In this document: positions 26,060-33,893 of the stretch, one piece after another | Numbering within the stretch: position 1 is the first letter of the stretch | Layout: each line of letters begins with the position of its first letter | NCBI RefSeq assembly: GCF_003074135.1 | Contig: NZ_PPDK01000001.1 | Span: 1,860,001 to 1,924,000, forward strand | Reading direction: 5' to 3' | DNA length: 64,000 nucleotides | Source of the DNA: Euzebya tangerina | GTDB taxonomy: Bacteria; Actinomycetota; Nitriliruptoria; Euzebyales; Euzebyaceae | The notes under the pieces: generated by a model | Told to the model about the DNA's origin: nothing | What the model saw: only the letters and a program-made list of their open reading frames with translations | Database searches by the model: none | Made by a program: the position numbers and the translations under genes

Positions 26060-27907
26060 ATGAGACGTTGGCGGGCGATCGTGATCCTGCTGCTCCTGAC
26101 CATGGTGGCGGCGGCCTGCACGGGGGGTGACTCGCCGTTCGACTTCGGTGGCGAGGACGAGTTGGGCGAGGAGGGCCTGGCCGAGGCCGACGCGGGCGAC
26201 TGCATCACGGTCGACATGGCCGTCTCGAGCGAGAAGATCGACTTGCTGACCGACCTCGCGAACGAGTTCAACAACGCCGACGCCGCCGAGTTGGACGGTG
26301 AGTGCATCTTCGTCCGTCCGCAGCGCAAGGCGTCCGGGACGGCGGCCAGCCTGCTGTCCGAGGGCTGGGACGAGGAGCTGGAGGGACCGCGGCCGGTGAT
26401 CTGGTCCCCGGCCTCCTCCGCCTGGGGACAGGTGCTCAACCAGCGCCTCATCGATCAGGGGCAGGCGGCCATCGCGCCGGAGGACTTCACCCCGTTCATG
26501 CTCACGCCCCTGGTCATCGCGATGCCCGAGCCGATGGCCGAGGCGCTCGGCTACCCGGAGGAGCCGATCGGCTGGAACACCTTGCTGGAGCTGTCCCGTG
26601 ACCCGCAGGGCTGGGCCGTGTTCGGCCACCCCGAGTGGGGCCCGTTCCGCCTCGGCAAGACCAACCCGAACTTCTCCACCTCCGGGCTCTCCGCCCTGAT
26701 CGCGCAGTACTACGCGCTGGTGGACAAGACCCAAGGGCTGACGAACGAGGACATCACCCGCCAGAACGTGCTGGACGACGCCTCGAGCATCGAGTCTGCG
26801 GTCGTCCACTACGGCGACACCACGCTGACCTTCCTCAACAACTGGTACCGCAACGACGTCCGGGGGACAGCGCTCACCTATGCCTCCGCGGTGGCCATCG
26901 AGGAGGTCAGCCTCATCAACTACAACCGCGGGAACCCCGACGGGGTGATCGAGCCGGGTGAGGAAGTGGTCCCACCGCGCGTCCCGCTGGTCGCCATCTA
27001 CCCGGAGGAGGGGACGCTGTTCAGCGACAACCCGTTCTTCATCCTCGAGGACGCCGACTGGGTGGACGCCGACCAGGCCGCCGCGGCCGAACTGTTCACC
27101 GACTTCGTGCAACTGCCCGAGAACCAGGAGCGGGTCCTCGAGTTCGGGTTCCGACCTGGCAACATCGAGGTCCCGATCGCCGACCCGATCATCCCGGCGA
27201 ACGGCGTGGATCCGAGCGAGCCGAGCACGACCTTGGCGACGCCGGAGTCCGACGTCATGGTCAACCTGATCAACCAGTGGTCGCAGACGCGCAAGCCGGC
27301 GCAGGTGCTGATCGTGCTGGACGTCTCGGGGTCGATGGGTGACTTCGCCTCCGATGACGGACGCGAGACGCTGCTGGATCTGGCGACCCAGGCGGCGACG
27401 ACGGCACTTGACCAGTTCATCGACACCGACGTCGTCGGCCTGCGGATCTTCTCGACCGATCTCGGGGCCGATCCGGAGACGGGGGAGCCGGTCGACTACA
27501 TCGACCTGGTGCCGCGGGCACCGATCGCGGAGAACCGCGAGGTGCTCGCCCAGTCCCTGCGGCAGCTCTTCCCGGTCGCCGGGACGCCGCTGTACACCGT
27601 GACCGAGGACAGCTTCAACGACATCGTCGACACCTTCGATCCCGAGAAGATCAACGCGATCGTGTTGCTGACCGACGGGCAGAACGACGACCCACGGAAC
27701 AGCGACCGCAATGGGATGCTCCAGACGCTGGAGGGGGCGCAGGGCGAGAACGCCACCCAGGTCCGGATCTTCCCGATCCGCTACGGGACGGGGGCCGACC
27801 TGACGGACCTCGAGGCCATCGCGGAGGCGACGGACGCCACCGTCTACGACTCCTCCGATCCCCGCTCCATCGACCAGGTGTTCACGGCGGTCATCTCGAA
27901 CTTCTAG
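26060..27907 (+). CDS. Lipoprotein with solute-binding and von Willebrand A domains
   Basis: The 615-aa protein has a lipobox (LTMVAAAC, lipidated Cys20), then a type-2 periplasmic-binding fold (about 45-400; VIWSPASSAWGQVLNQ, FTPFMLTPLVIAMPE, FSTSGLSALIAQYYAL) and a C-terminal VWA domain with an intact MIDAS DVSGSMGD (421-428), the later threonine TPLYTV, and the aspartate in LLTDGQNDD. It would sit on the outer face of the membrane and bind a ligand or protein in a metal-dependent way. AAGG is 9 nt before the ATG. In other actinobacteria such proteins are found near TelA/TerD/PspA stress genes; here PspA is 2.2 kb away. Confidence 0.87.
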   Translation: MRRWRAIVILLLLTMVAAACTGGDSPFDFGGEDELGEEGLAEADAGDCITVDMAVSSEKIDLLTDLANEFNNADAAELDGECIFVRPQRKASGTAASLLSEGWDEELEGPRPVIWSPASSAWGQVLNQRLIDQGQAAIAPEDFTPFMLTPLVIAMPEPMAEALGYPEEPIGWNTLLELSRDPQGWAVFGHPEWGPFRLGKTNPNFSTSGLSALIAQYYALVDKTQGLTNEDITRQNVLDDASSIESAVVHYGDTTLTFLNNWYRNDVRGTALTYASAVAIEEVSLINYNRGNPDGVIEPGEEVVPPRVPLVAIYPEEGTLFSDNPFFILEDADWVDADQAAAAELFTDFVQLPENQERVLEFGFRPGNIEVPIADPIIPANGVDPSEPSTTLATPESDVMVNLINQWSQTRKPAQVLIVLDVSGSMGDFASDDGRETLLDLATQAATTALDQFIDTDVVGLRIFSTDLGADPETGEPVDYIDLVPRAPIAENREVLAQSLRQLFPVAGTPLYTVTEDSFNDIVDTFDPEKINAIVLLTDGQNDDPRNSDRNGMLQTLEGAQGENATQVRIFPIRYGTGADLTDLEAIAEATDATVYDSSDPRSIDQVFTAVISNF

Positions 27908-27919
27908 GTGGCTACCTCC

Positions 27920-28039
27920 GGGGTGTGTCATGTCCGCGTGCCCCGGCGCTCGTTGGTGACACAGCCAGCGCCAGGTGAGCCCCTGTGCGCGAGGGTGTGT
28001 CGCGTGTGCCTGGCGCCTCGCTCAGAGGTGACACACCCC
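27920..28039. repeat. Pair of related hairpin repeats forming one large inverted repeat
   Basis: Unit A (27920-27963) and unit B (27993-28039) share the order GGGTGTGTC, CGTG or GTG with TGCC, CGGCGC or TGGCGCC, then GGTGACACA. Each unit can fold on itself (TGTGTCA/TGACACA), and the outer arms GGGGTGTGTCA (27920-27930) and TGACACACCCC (28029-28039) pair perfectly. An inner pair GCGCCAGG/CCTGGCGC (27968-27975, 28009-28016) sits inside. It fills the gap between converging genes, so it may terminate both, or be a REP-like element. Confidence 0.8.
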
Positions 28040-28047
28040 CGCAACGG

Positions 28048-28470
28048 CTACACGCGCGAGATCACCACCGCGTAGGACCCGATGCCGAGCAGGCGCGCCT
28101 CGTAGCTCACGCCGTCGGCGGTGACGCTGACCACGGCACCACCGGCATCCATGGTCATGTCCTCGACCTTCCCCAGACGACGACCCGTCTCGTCCAGCAG
28201 ACGGCTGCCGCGCGCGTCGTCGTCCGTCGGCAGCGCACCCGGGTCCTCGATCACCACCGAGCTGTCGGGCAGGGTCACGGCGTCAGGCCCGAAGCTGATC
28301 ACGTCCGTCCGGGCCACGATCCCACCGGGCCGGCCCTTCACCACGACGGCGGCCACGGAGGCCGTGTCCAGATCGATCTGGAACGCCCGGACACGGCCGA
28401 TGGTCTCGGCGGTCGCCGTGTCGACGACCTTGCGCTTGCGCAGGCTCTTCAGACTCAGCAACTCGGTCAC
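28048..28470 (-). CDS. PRC-barrel domain protein
   Basis: The 140-aa product has two PRC-barrel-like beta units (KVVDTATAETIGRVRAFQID and RLLDETGRRLGKVEDMTMD), the fold found in ribosome-maturation factor RimM and reaction-centre H subunits. There is no membrane helix. The start overlaps the preceding PRC-barrel gene by 4 bp (ATGA), so this is the last gene of a three-gene coupled unit headed by a 47-aa membrane protein. Confidence 0.82.
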   Translation of the reverse strand: MTELLSLKSLRKRKVVDTATAETIGRVRAFQIDLDTASVAAVVVKGRPGGIVARTDVISFGPDAVTLPDSSVVIEDPGALPTDDDARGSRLLDETGRRLGKVEDMTMDAGGAVVSVTADGVSYEARLLGIGSYAVVISRV

Positions 28471-29048
28471 GAGGACGCTCCTCCAGCCCCGCCCTGCAGC
28501 ATCGCCCGGAAGGTGTCGACGGAGGCCCCGAAGCCGGACAGGTCCTTGGAGATGAAGTCCAGAGCCTCATCCGGGACCATCAGCCGCCCCTCGTTGACCG
28601 CCAGCGTGTCCGGCAGCGGGACGAATCTGACGTCTCCTCCGTCGGGCGGCTCAACCTCGTATCCGACGACGTCCAGCTCGCCGTCGGGTTCCAGACGCAG
28701 CACGGCATCCACGACCTGCCCGATGACCTTGCCCGACCGGGTCAACACCTCATCACCGGTCACGTCACCCTTGACGGCCTTCTTCTGCGCCTTCTCCTGC
28801 GCGACCAGTCGCTCAGCCGAGTCGATCATGATGGCGTCCGGACCGAACCCATGGACGCCCGACCACGGCAACCATTCCTTCTTCGGCCCACTGAACAGAC
28901 CACGGCCGGCGAGCGTGAACCCCTCCACCGAGCCCTCCGGTGTGAACACGACGTCCCTCACCTGCGCGACGTCTTCGCCGCGGAGGGTCACCACGGGCTG
29001 ACCGGTCACCTCGCTCGCGTGTCGGAGCAGTCGTGTGTCCTCGGTCAT
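28467..29048 (-). CDS. PRC-barrel domain protein
   Basis: The 193-aa product has PRC-barrel units near residues 10-80 (VVTLRGEDVAQVRDVVF) and 90-160 (DVTGDEVLTRSGKVIGQVVDAVLRLE) and a short helical tail. It overlaps both neighbours by 4 bp. Such tandem PRC proteins are common in actinobacteria, usually without known function. Coupling to a tiny membrane protein suggests a complex at the membrane. Confidence 0.82.
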   Translation of the reverse strand: MTEDTRLLRHASEVTGQPVVTLRGEDVAQVRDVVFTPEGSVEGFTLAGRGLFSGPKKEWLPWSGVHGFGPDAIMIDSAERLVAQEKAQKKAVKGDVTGDEVLTRSGKVIGQVVDAVLRLEPDGELDVVGYEVEPPDGGDVRFVPLPDTLAVNEGRLMVPDEALDFISKDLSGFGASVDTFRAMLQGGAGGASS

Positions 29049-29188
29049 GTGTCGTCTCCATCGCCGGTTCCACCCTTGCGGGTCACCTTGATGCCGCCCT
29101 GGCGCCGTCGACGTTGGATCAGTAGCGCGAGGGTGACGAGCACGATGATCGCCACGATGACGATGATCGCGATCGCTGTGGTGTCCAT
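29045..29188 (-). CDS. 47-aa single-TM protein heading the PRC-barrel unit
   Basis: An ATG at 29188 opens a 48-codon frame: MDTTAIAIIVIVAIIVLVTL then ALLIQRRRRQGGIKVTRKGG and an acidic end. It is one uninterrupted hydrophobic helix followed by a strongly basic cytoplasmic stretch. The stop overlaps the next ATG (ATGA) exactly as the following genes overlap each other, which strongly supports it as real. No strong ribosome site is visible before it. Confidence 0.75.
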   Translation of the reverse strand: MDTTAIAIIVIVAIIVLVTLALLIQRRRRQGGIKVTRKGGTGDGDDT

Positions 29189-29209
29189 GGCAGGCCTGTC
29201 AGTCGGGGG

Positions 29210-29232
29210 TGACGTCAGGACTTTCCCCTGAC
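29210..29232. promoter_or_regulatory. Overlapping palindromes in the divergent PRC/PspA intergenic region
   Basis: TGACGTCA (29210-29217) is a perfect 8-bp palindrome overlapping a second inverted repeat, GTCAGG-7 nt-CCTGAC (29214-29232). They lie 22-44 bp upstream of the PRC-unit start and about 75-97 bp upstream of the coiled-coil/PspA unit, so one regulator could serve both. Confidence 0.4.
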
Positions 29233-29306
29233 AACTCCCTGAGAAACGGCGTCTGGGCCTCCAGAGCCTCGAAGATCATGCCACGCGCCGGTAGGCTCGC
29301 GGCCGG

Positions 29307-30071
29307 ATGACAGCAATCGAGGACCGCTCACTCCGGGACCGCTTCTTCACACCTGCGGTGTCCCGAGCCATCACGGCGCCGTCCTCGTTGTTGCTGCTCG
29401 GCGGGGCGGCTGCCGTCGGCATCGTGGCGGGTGGGCCGGTCATCGGGGCCGTTCTCGGCGTGGGTGCCTACGCCGGCAAGGTCTGGCGGGCCATCCCCCG
29501 CCGAGGCCGGGCCGAGCAGATCGACCCACGGTCCCTGCGCTCGCCGTGGCGGGACTACGTTCACGAGACGCAGATCGCGCAGGCTCGCTACCGGCGGGTG
29601 GTCGAGCAGGCCCAGGAGGGCCCGCTGACCGACCGGTTGGAGCAGATCGGCGAGCGCATCGGCGACGGTGTGCGGCAGGCCTGGGGCATCGCGAAGCGCG
29701 GGCAGGCGTTGGAGGACGGGCTCCACCAGTTGGAGGTCAATCAGGCCCAGCGAGAGCTGAAGCGGACCCTGGAAGAGGTCCAGCGCCACCCCACACCATC
29801 CAATCGGCAACGCCTGGAGTCACTGCAGTCCCAGGTGGCTACCGCGCAACGGCTCCAGCGGGTGACGACCGACGCCTCCGAGCGCCTCCGCCTGCTCGAT
29901 GCAAGGTTGGACGAGGCCGTGGCGCGAGCAGTCGAGTTGTCCTTGTCCGGCGACACCGGCCAGTTGTCTGGCCTCGGATCAGATGTTGACAGCCTCGTCG
30001 GGGAGATGGAAGCCCTGCGACAGGCGCTCGAAGAAACCGGCGGTACCACCGCACAGATGGGAGTGACGTAG
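29307..30071 (+). CDS. Coiled-coil protein with N-terminal hydrophobic hairpin, PspA partner
   Basis: The 254-aa product has two adjacent hydrophobic stretches (about 25-58, SSLLLLGGAAAVGIVAGGPV then IGAVLGVGAYAG), followed by a long charged helical region (90-250) predicted to form coiled coil. It ends 2 bp before pspA, so the two are cotranscribed and probably work together at the membrane. A -10-like TAGGCT lies 9 nt before the ATG, with no ribosome site. The family is not recognised; it could be a membrane anchor or modulator of PspA. Confidence 0.75.
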   Translation: MTAIEDRSLRDRFFTPAVSRAITAPSSLLLLGGAAAVGIVAGGPVIGAVLGVGAYAGKVWRAIPRRGRAEQIDPRSLRSPWRDYVHETQIAQARYRRVVEQAQEGPLTDRLEQIGERIGDGVRQAWGIAKRGQALEDGLHQLEVNQAQRELKRTLEEVQRHPTPSNRQRLESLQSQVATAQRLQRVTTDASERLRLLDARLDEAVARAVELSLSGDTGQLSGLGSDVDSLVGEMEALRQALEETGGTTAQMGVT

Positions 30072-30073
30072 AC

Positions 30074-30877
30074 ATGATCAAGTTGTTTCGACGCACGTGG
30101 GCGTACCTGGTGGCGCTGTTCACCGGGAAGTTCAACGAGCGTGCAGATCCGAAGGTCCAGCTCGAGCAGGCCATCATGGAGGCGCAGGAGCAGCACCGGA
30201 AGCTGAAGGAGAACGCGGCCAATGTGATCGCGAACCAGAAGCAGACGGACATGCGCCTGACCCGCGCCATGGAGCAGATGGAGAAGGTCCAGAAGTCCGC
30301 GCGGCAGGCGGTGCTGATGGCGGAGGACGCCTCGAAGAAGGGGGACACCAAGAAGGTCGGGGAGTACACCGCCGCTGCTGAGTCGTTCGCCAACCGGCTG
30401 ATCGCCGTCGAGCAGGAGGTGGAGGACCTCAAGGCCCTCTCGCTGCAGCAGGCGCAGTCTGCCGACCAGGCCAAGGCCGCCGTCCAGCAGAACTCCACGG
30501 CCCTGCAGAAGAAGCTGGCAGAGCGGCAGAAGCTGCTGAGCCAGCTGGACCAGGCCAAGATGCAGGAGCAGATGAACACGGCGATGGCCTCGCTCTCCGA
30601 GACGGTCGGTCAGGAGGCCCCGACCTTCGACGAGGTCCGCGAGAAGATCGAGGGCCGGGTGGCCAAGGCCAAGGGTGTCCAGGAGCTCCAGGGCGAGTCC
30701 GTGGAGGGCCGGATGCTCGAGATCGAGCAGGCCGCGCTCAACACCGAAGCGCAGGCACGGCTATCCCAGATCCGCTCGGAGTTGGGCCTGGATGTGGCCG
30801 AGGCCCCAGCCGAGGAAACGCCGCAGGTCGCTGAGGCGACCGCAGAGCCTGCGGCGGGGACCGAAGCGGGCGCCTGA
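30074..30877 (+). CDS. pspA: Phage shock protein A (PspA/IM30/Vipp1 family)
   Basis: The 267-aa product begins with the amphipathic helix and ADP region typical of PspA (MIKLFRRTWAYLVALFTGKF) and continues as four long helices of the ESCRT-III-like fold up to about residue 225. An Ala/Glu/Pro-rich tail follows. PspA oligomers stabilise damaged membranes. It is coupled to the coiled-coil gene upstream and followed by a strong hairpin. No pspC or clgR homologue is seen here, so regulation must differ from the mycobacterial clgR-pspA unit. Confidence 0.93.
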   Translation: MIKLFRRTWAYLVALFTGKFNERADPKVQLEQAIMEAQEQHRKLKENAANVIANQKQTDMRLTRAMEQMEKVQKSARQAVLMAEDASKKGDTKKVGEYTAAAESFANRLIAVEQEVEDLKALSLQQAQSADQAKAAVQQNSTALQKKLAERQKLLSQLDQAKMQEQMNTAMASLSETVGQEAPTFDEVREKIEGRVAKAKGVQELQGESVEGRMLEIEQAALNTEAQARLSQIRSELGLDVAEAPAEETPQVAEATAEPAAGTEAGA

Positions 30878-30900
30878 CGCCCCGCTGACCGACGTGCACT

Positions 30901-30934
30901 GACGGGCCGCTCCCTCCGTCGGGGGCGGCCCGTC
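30901..30934 (+). terminator. Terminator hairpin after pspA
   Basis: GACGGGCCGC and GCGGCCCGTC form a perfect 10-bp stem with a 14-nt loop, 23 bp after the pspA stop. No T-run follows, as is common for actinobacterial terminators. Confidence 0.7.
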
Positions 30935-31010
30935 GTGTGTCCAAGCACCTGTCAAGACGGACACTTGGGCGGTCGATACCTGCAGCCCAGACTCATCGTC
31001 GAGGTACTGC

Positions 31011-32819
31011 ATGCAGGTCTTCCCCATCACCATCAACTCCGCACTGCGCTTGGCCCTGACCGTTGTCGGGCTCGCGTTCGCGGCGCTGCTCTTGACGGCA
31101 TCTCCAGCGATGGCGCACGGCGACACGCCTCACACGCCCTGGCACAACGACCACGCTGAGCCATCCGCGACGTGGACAGCTGAGGGCGATGAGTACGTGG
31201 TCGACCTGACCTTCCCGCACCCCGGCACGGCGGCCTACAGCTACACCGACACCTACGACGCCTGCCGCAGCGGCTGCTCCCGTCTCCACCGCGCCACCGA
31301 CATCATGACCGACAAGATGGTGCCGATCCACGCCACCGTCGACGGCGAGATCTGCTGGGCGCCAGGCATCGACGAACCGATGCCCAGCTACGGCTACATG
31401 ATCAGCCTGTGCGGCGACGACGGGTTCAAGTACGTCTTCGTCCACCTCAACAACGACACGCCTGGCACCGACGACGGCCTCGGCGGGCCGGAGAACGCCT
31501 ACGCACCGGGGATCGAGCAGGGCGTCCGGGTGGAGCGCGGCCAGCACATCGGCTGGGTCGGTGACTCCGGCAACGCCGAGGGCACGGCCCCGCACAATCA
31601 CTTCGAGATCCACGAGGCCCACTCCGGGGACGTCCGGATCAACCCGTACAACTCGCTCCTCGCCGCCGAGGCTCGAGGTGACTTCCCCGAGTCGATCACA
31701 CCGCTCGAGGACGACGGTGGCCCGGAGGGTGGAGGGTCCGGGGAGGGAGACCACAGCAACCCGTTGGGCCCCGACGACCTGCCCGACCCTGAGTCTCCTG
31801 GCGAGGGCGCCGAGGCACCCGAACCACGGCCCGAGACCGACCAGCCGGACACCGACGAGGAGGAGGACACCCTCGCCCCCCAGGCCACGGGCCGGCTTGC
31901 CGGGCCCACGCGGGTGGAGACCGCCGTCGCGCTGTCCCAGGCCACCCGGCGTCCTGGAACGTCGCGAGCCGTGGTCATCGTGCCCTCCGACTCACACGTC
32001 GAGGCGCTGGTGGCGGCACCGCTGGCTGGGATGCTCGACGCGCCGGTGCTGTTGTCCGGCACCGGCGGGCTGCCCGTGGCAGTGCGTGATGAGGTGGACC
32101 GACTGGACGTCCGCAACGCCTACATCATCGGGTCCGAGGCCCTGCTGTCCTCCCAGACGGAGGCTGACCTGGCTGCTGCCGGCGTGGCCAACATCGCACG
32201 GATCGGGGCGACAGACCGGTACGCCCTGAGTGCCGCCGTGGCCCAGGAGCTGCTGTCATATGGAGGCGACATCGACGATGTCATCCTGGCACTGGGGGAC
32301 GCGGAGGAGGCCAGTCGCGCGTGGCCAGATGCGCTCTCGGCCAGCGCCCTGGCGGCGCAGACCGGGGCGCCCATCCTGCTGACGGACGGGACTGGGCTCT
32401 CCGACGCGGTGGTCGACGTATTGGCCGTCGTTGGGGCGGACCAGGTCACCGTCGTCGGTGGCACGGCGGCGATATCAGACGCTCTGTCAGGCGAGGCCGC
32501 CGCGGCAGCAGGCGCGTCCGTGCGCCGACTGGGCGGTGCCACCCGGTACTCGACCAGCGTCGCCGTCGCCGAGGCGGCCGTCGACGCCGGTTTGGACGCT
32601 GGGCGCGTCTGGGTGGCAACCGGCCTCAACTACCCGGACGCCCTTGCGGCAGGGCCGGCAGCGGCCTCGTCGAGCAGCCCGTTGGTGCTGGTCGACGGTG
32701 ATGGTCTGCCGGGCTCACCTGCCAGCCAGATCTGGCTGGCCCGCCACGCCGAGGAGGTCGTCGTGGTGGGTGGCGAGTCGGCCGTGACCGGGGCGGTCCA
32801 GGCTGAACTCATCCGCTGA
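31011..32819 (+). CDS. Secreted M23-type peptidase with C-terminal CWB2 cell-wall-binding repeats
   Basis: The 602-aa product has a signal peptide (about 1-35, ending SPAMA), an M23/LytM-like domain with His93 and Asp97 (HRATD) and His195/His197 (HNH), and Cys pairs around the fold. A Pro/Glu-rich linker (225-290) leads into three cell-wall-binding repeat 2 units (about 290-600), each with the pattern R(I/L)xGxxRYxTAVA...AxALAxxxxAPxLL. Zinc ligands fit a peptidoglycan endopeptidase, possibly for cell-wall turnover. Three CWB2 repeats are the usual number. Starting at ATG 31011 gives a good signal peptide, though the ribosome site is weak. Confidence 0.9.
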   Translation: MQVFPITINSALRLALTVVGLAFAALLLTASPAMAHGDTPHTPWHNDHAEPSATWTAEGDEYVVDLTFPHPGTAAYSYTDTYDACRSGCSRLHRATDIMTDKMVPIHATVDGEICWAPGIDEPMPSYGYMISLCGDDGFKYVFVHLNNDTPGTDDGLGGPENAYAPGIEQGVRVERGQHIGWVGDSGNAEGTAPHNHFEIHEAHSGDVRINPYNSLLAAEARGDFPESITPLEDDGGPEGGGSGEGDHSNPLGPDDLPDPESPGEGAEAPEPRPETDQPDTDEEEDTLAPQATGRLAGPTRVETAVALSQATRRPGTSRAVVIVPSDSHVEALVAAPLAGMLDAPVLLSGTGGLPVAVRDEVDRLDVRNAYIIGSEALLSSQTEADLAAAGVANIARIGATDRYALSAAVAQELLSYGGDIDDVILALGDAEEASRAWPDALSASALAAQTGAPILLTDGTGLSDAVVDVLAVVGADQVTVVGGTAAISDALSGEAAAAAGASVRRLGGATRYSTSVAVAEAAVDAGLDAGRVWVATGLNYPDALAAGPAAASSSSPLVLVDGDGLPGSPASQIWLARHAEEVVVVGGESAVTGAVQAELIR

Positions 32820-32906
32820 GGTCGGCGGCTCACGGACGTTTCCACGGGCACAGCGATGGCAAGGGTCTAGGTACACCAACTCGACCCTCTGAGGAGTGCC
32901 ATCACC

Positions 32907-33416
32907 ATGAGTACTTGGACCGTTCCCGGACTTGACGACGCGGCCGCCGACAAAGTGAGGACGATGCTGCAGGAGCGTTTGGTTGCCCTGATCGACCTGC
33001 AACTGACCCTCAAGCACATCCACTGGAACGTGGTCGGCCCGAGCTTCATCGGCGTCCACGAGATGTTGGATCCGCAGACCGACGCCGTCAGGGAGATGAC
33101 CGACGCCGCCGCCGAGCGGATCGCCACACTCGGTGGCGAACCGGTGGGCACACCAGGCTTCGTGTCCTCGACCCGTAGCTGGGAGGAGTACACCGTCAAG
33201 CGCGCAGCCGTCCAGACGCACCTCGAAGCGCTCAACGCGGTCTACGACGGCGTCATCGGCGATCACCGCAAGGTACTGCTCGAGGTCGAGGAACTTGACC
33301 CGATCAGCCACGACATGCTGGTCGAGCAGACCGAGCAGTTGGAGCTCTTCCAGTGGTTCGTCCGCGCCCACCTGGCCAACGAGGACGGCACACTGGACCC
33401 CAAGCCCGCCGCCTGA
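32907..33416 (+). CDS. dps: Dps-family DNA-binding ferritin
   Basis: The 169-aa protein has Dps dodecamer ferroxidase residues: His39 in HIHWNVVGPSF, His51 and Asp55 in VHEMLD, and Asp66/Glu70 in TDAAAERI. It oxidises iron with peroxide and protects DNA. A long helix-rich C-terminus (ELFQWFVRAHL) is typical. GAGGAG lies about 10 nt before the ATG and a clear terminator follows, so it is probably monocistronic. The N-terminus lacks the lysine-rich tail used by E. coli Dps to bind DNA. Confidence 0.93.
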   Translation: MSTWTVPGLDDAAADKVRTMLQERLVALIDLQLTLKHIHWNVVGPSFIGVHEMLDPQTDAVREMTDAAAERIATLGGEPVGTPGFVSSTRSWEEYTVKRAAVQTHLEALNAVYDGVIGDHRKVLLEVEELDPISHDMLVEQTEQLELFQWFVRAHLANEDGTLDPKPAA

Positions 33417-33450
33417 CACCGGGGACCCTGACACGCAGGACCTCGTGCGA

Positions 33451-33475
33451 AGCCCCCGTCTACTTGGCGGGGGCT
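33451..33475 (+). terminator. Rho-independent terminator after dps
   Basis: AGCCCCCG-9 nt-CGGGGGCT forms an 8-bp GC-rich stem followed by a T-rich run (GTTGTTGTGGTT). It is 34 bp after the dps stop and also stands beyond the end of the converging ridA gene. Confidence 0.75.
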
Positions 33476-33489
33476 GTTGTTGTGGTTGC

Positions 33490-33888
33490 CTACTGCGGTC
33501 GGCGTGCCACCAGGTCGATCTCGACCAGTGCACCGACTGCCAGGCCCGTGACGCCCACACAGGTGCGAGCTGGCAGGCTCCCCGGCTCGAAGTAGGACTG
33601 GTAGGCGGCGTTCATGGCCGCGTAGTCACGGTCGAACTCAGTCAGGAACGCGCGCACCTGCACCACGTTGTCGAGGGACAGGCCCACGGCCTCGAGCACG
33701 ATGATGAGGTTGTCCATCACCCGCCGGGTCTGTGCGTCGATGCCATCCGGCAGCGGCTTGTCCGGATCATCCGGCCAGGTCGGCATCTGCCCCGTGAGGA
33801 AGACCCAGCCGTCGATCTCGGCCGCTTGCGAGAAGGGCGCCACGGCCTGTGGGGCCGCGTCGACCAGGTGGAAGGTCGGAAGAGACAT
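33490..33888 (-). CDS. RidA/YjgF family protein (reactive intermediate deaminase)
   Basis: The 132-aa product has the RidA fold: FSQAAEIDGWVFLTGQMP, a central QTRRVMDNLIIVLEAVGLSLDNVVQVRAFLT helix region split across positions 52-84, and the catalytic-type arginine in PARTCVGVTGLAVGALVEID. RidA hydrolyses enamine/imine intermediates; some subgroups lack activity. It starts 5 bp after the MaoC stop, so the two share an mRNA. Confidence 0.85.
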   Translation of the reverse strand: MSLPTFHLVDAAPQAVAPFSQAAEIDGWVFLTGQMPTWPDDPDKPLPDGIDAQTRRVMDNLIIVLEAVGLSLDNVVQVRAFLTEFDRDYAAMNAAYQSYFEPGSLPARTCVGVTGLAVGALVEIDLVARRPQ

Positions 33889-33893
33889 GGTGC

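Noticed and set aside
25973-27931. 652-codon minus frame over the VWA lipoprotein
   Set aside because: No motif, and the plus frame has a lipobox and MIDAS.
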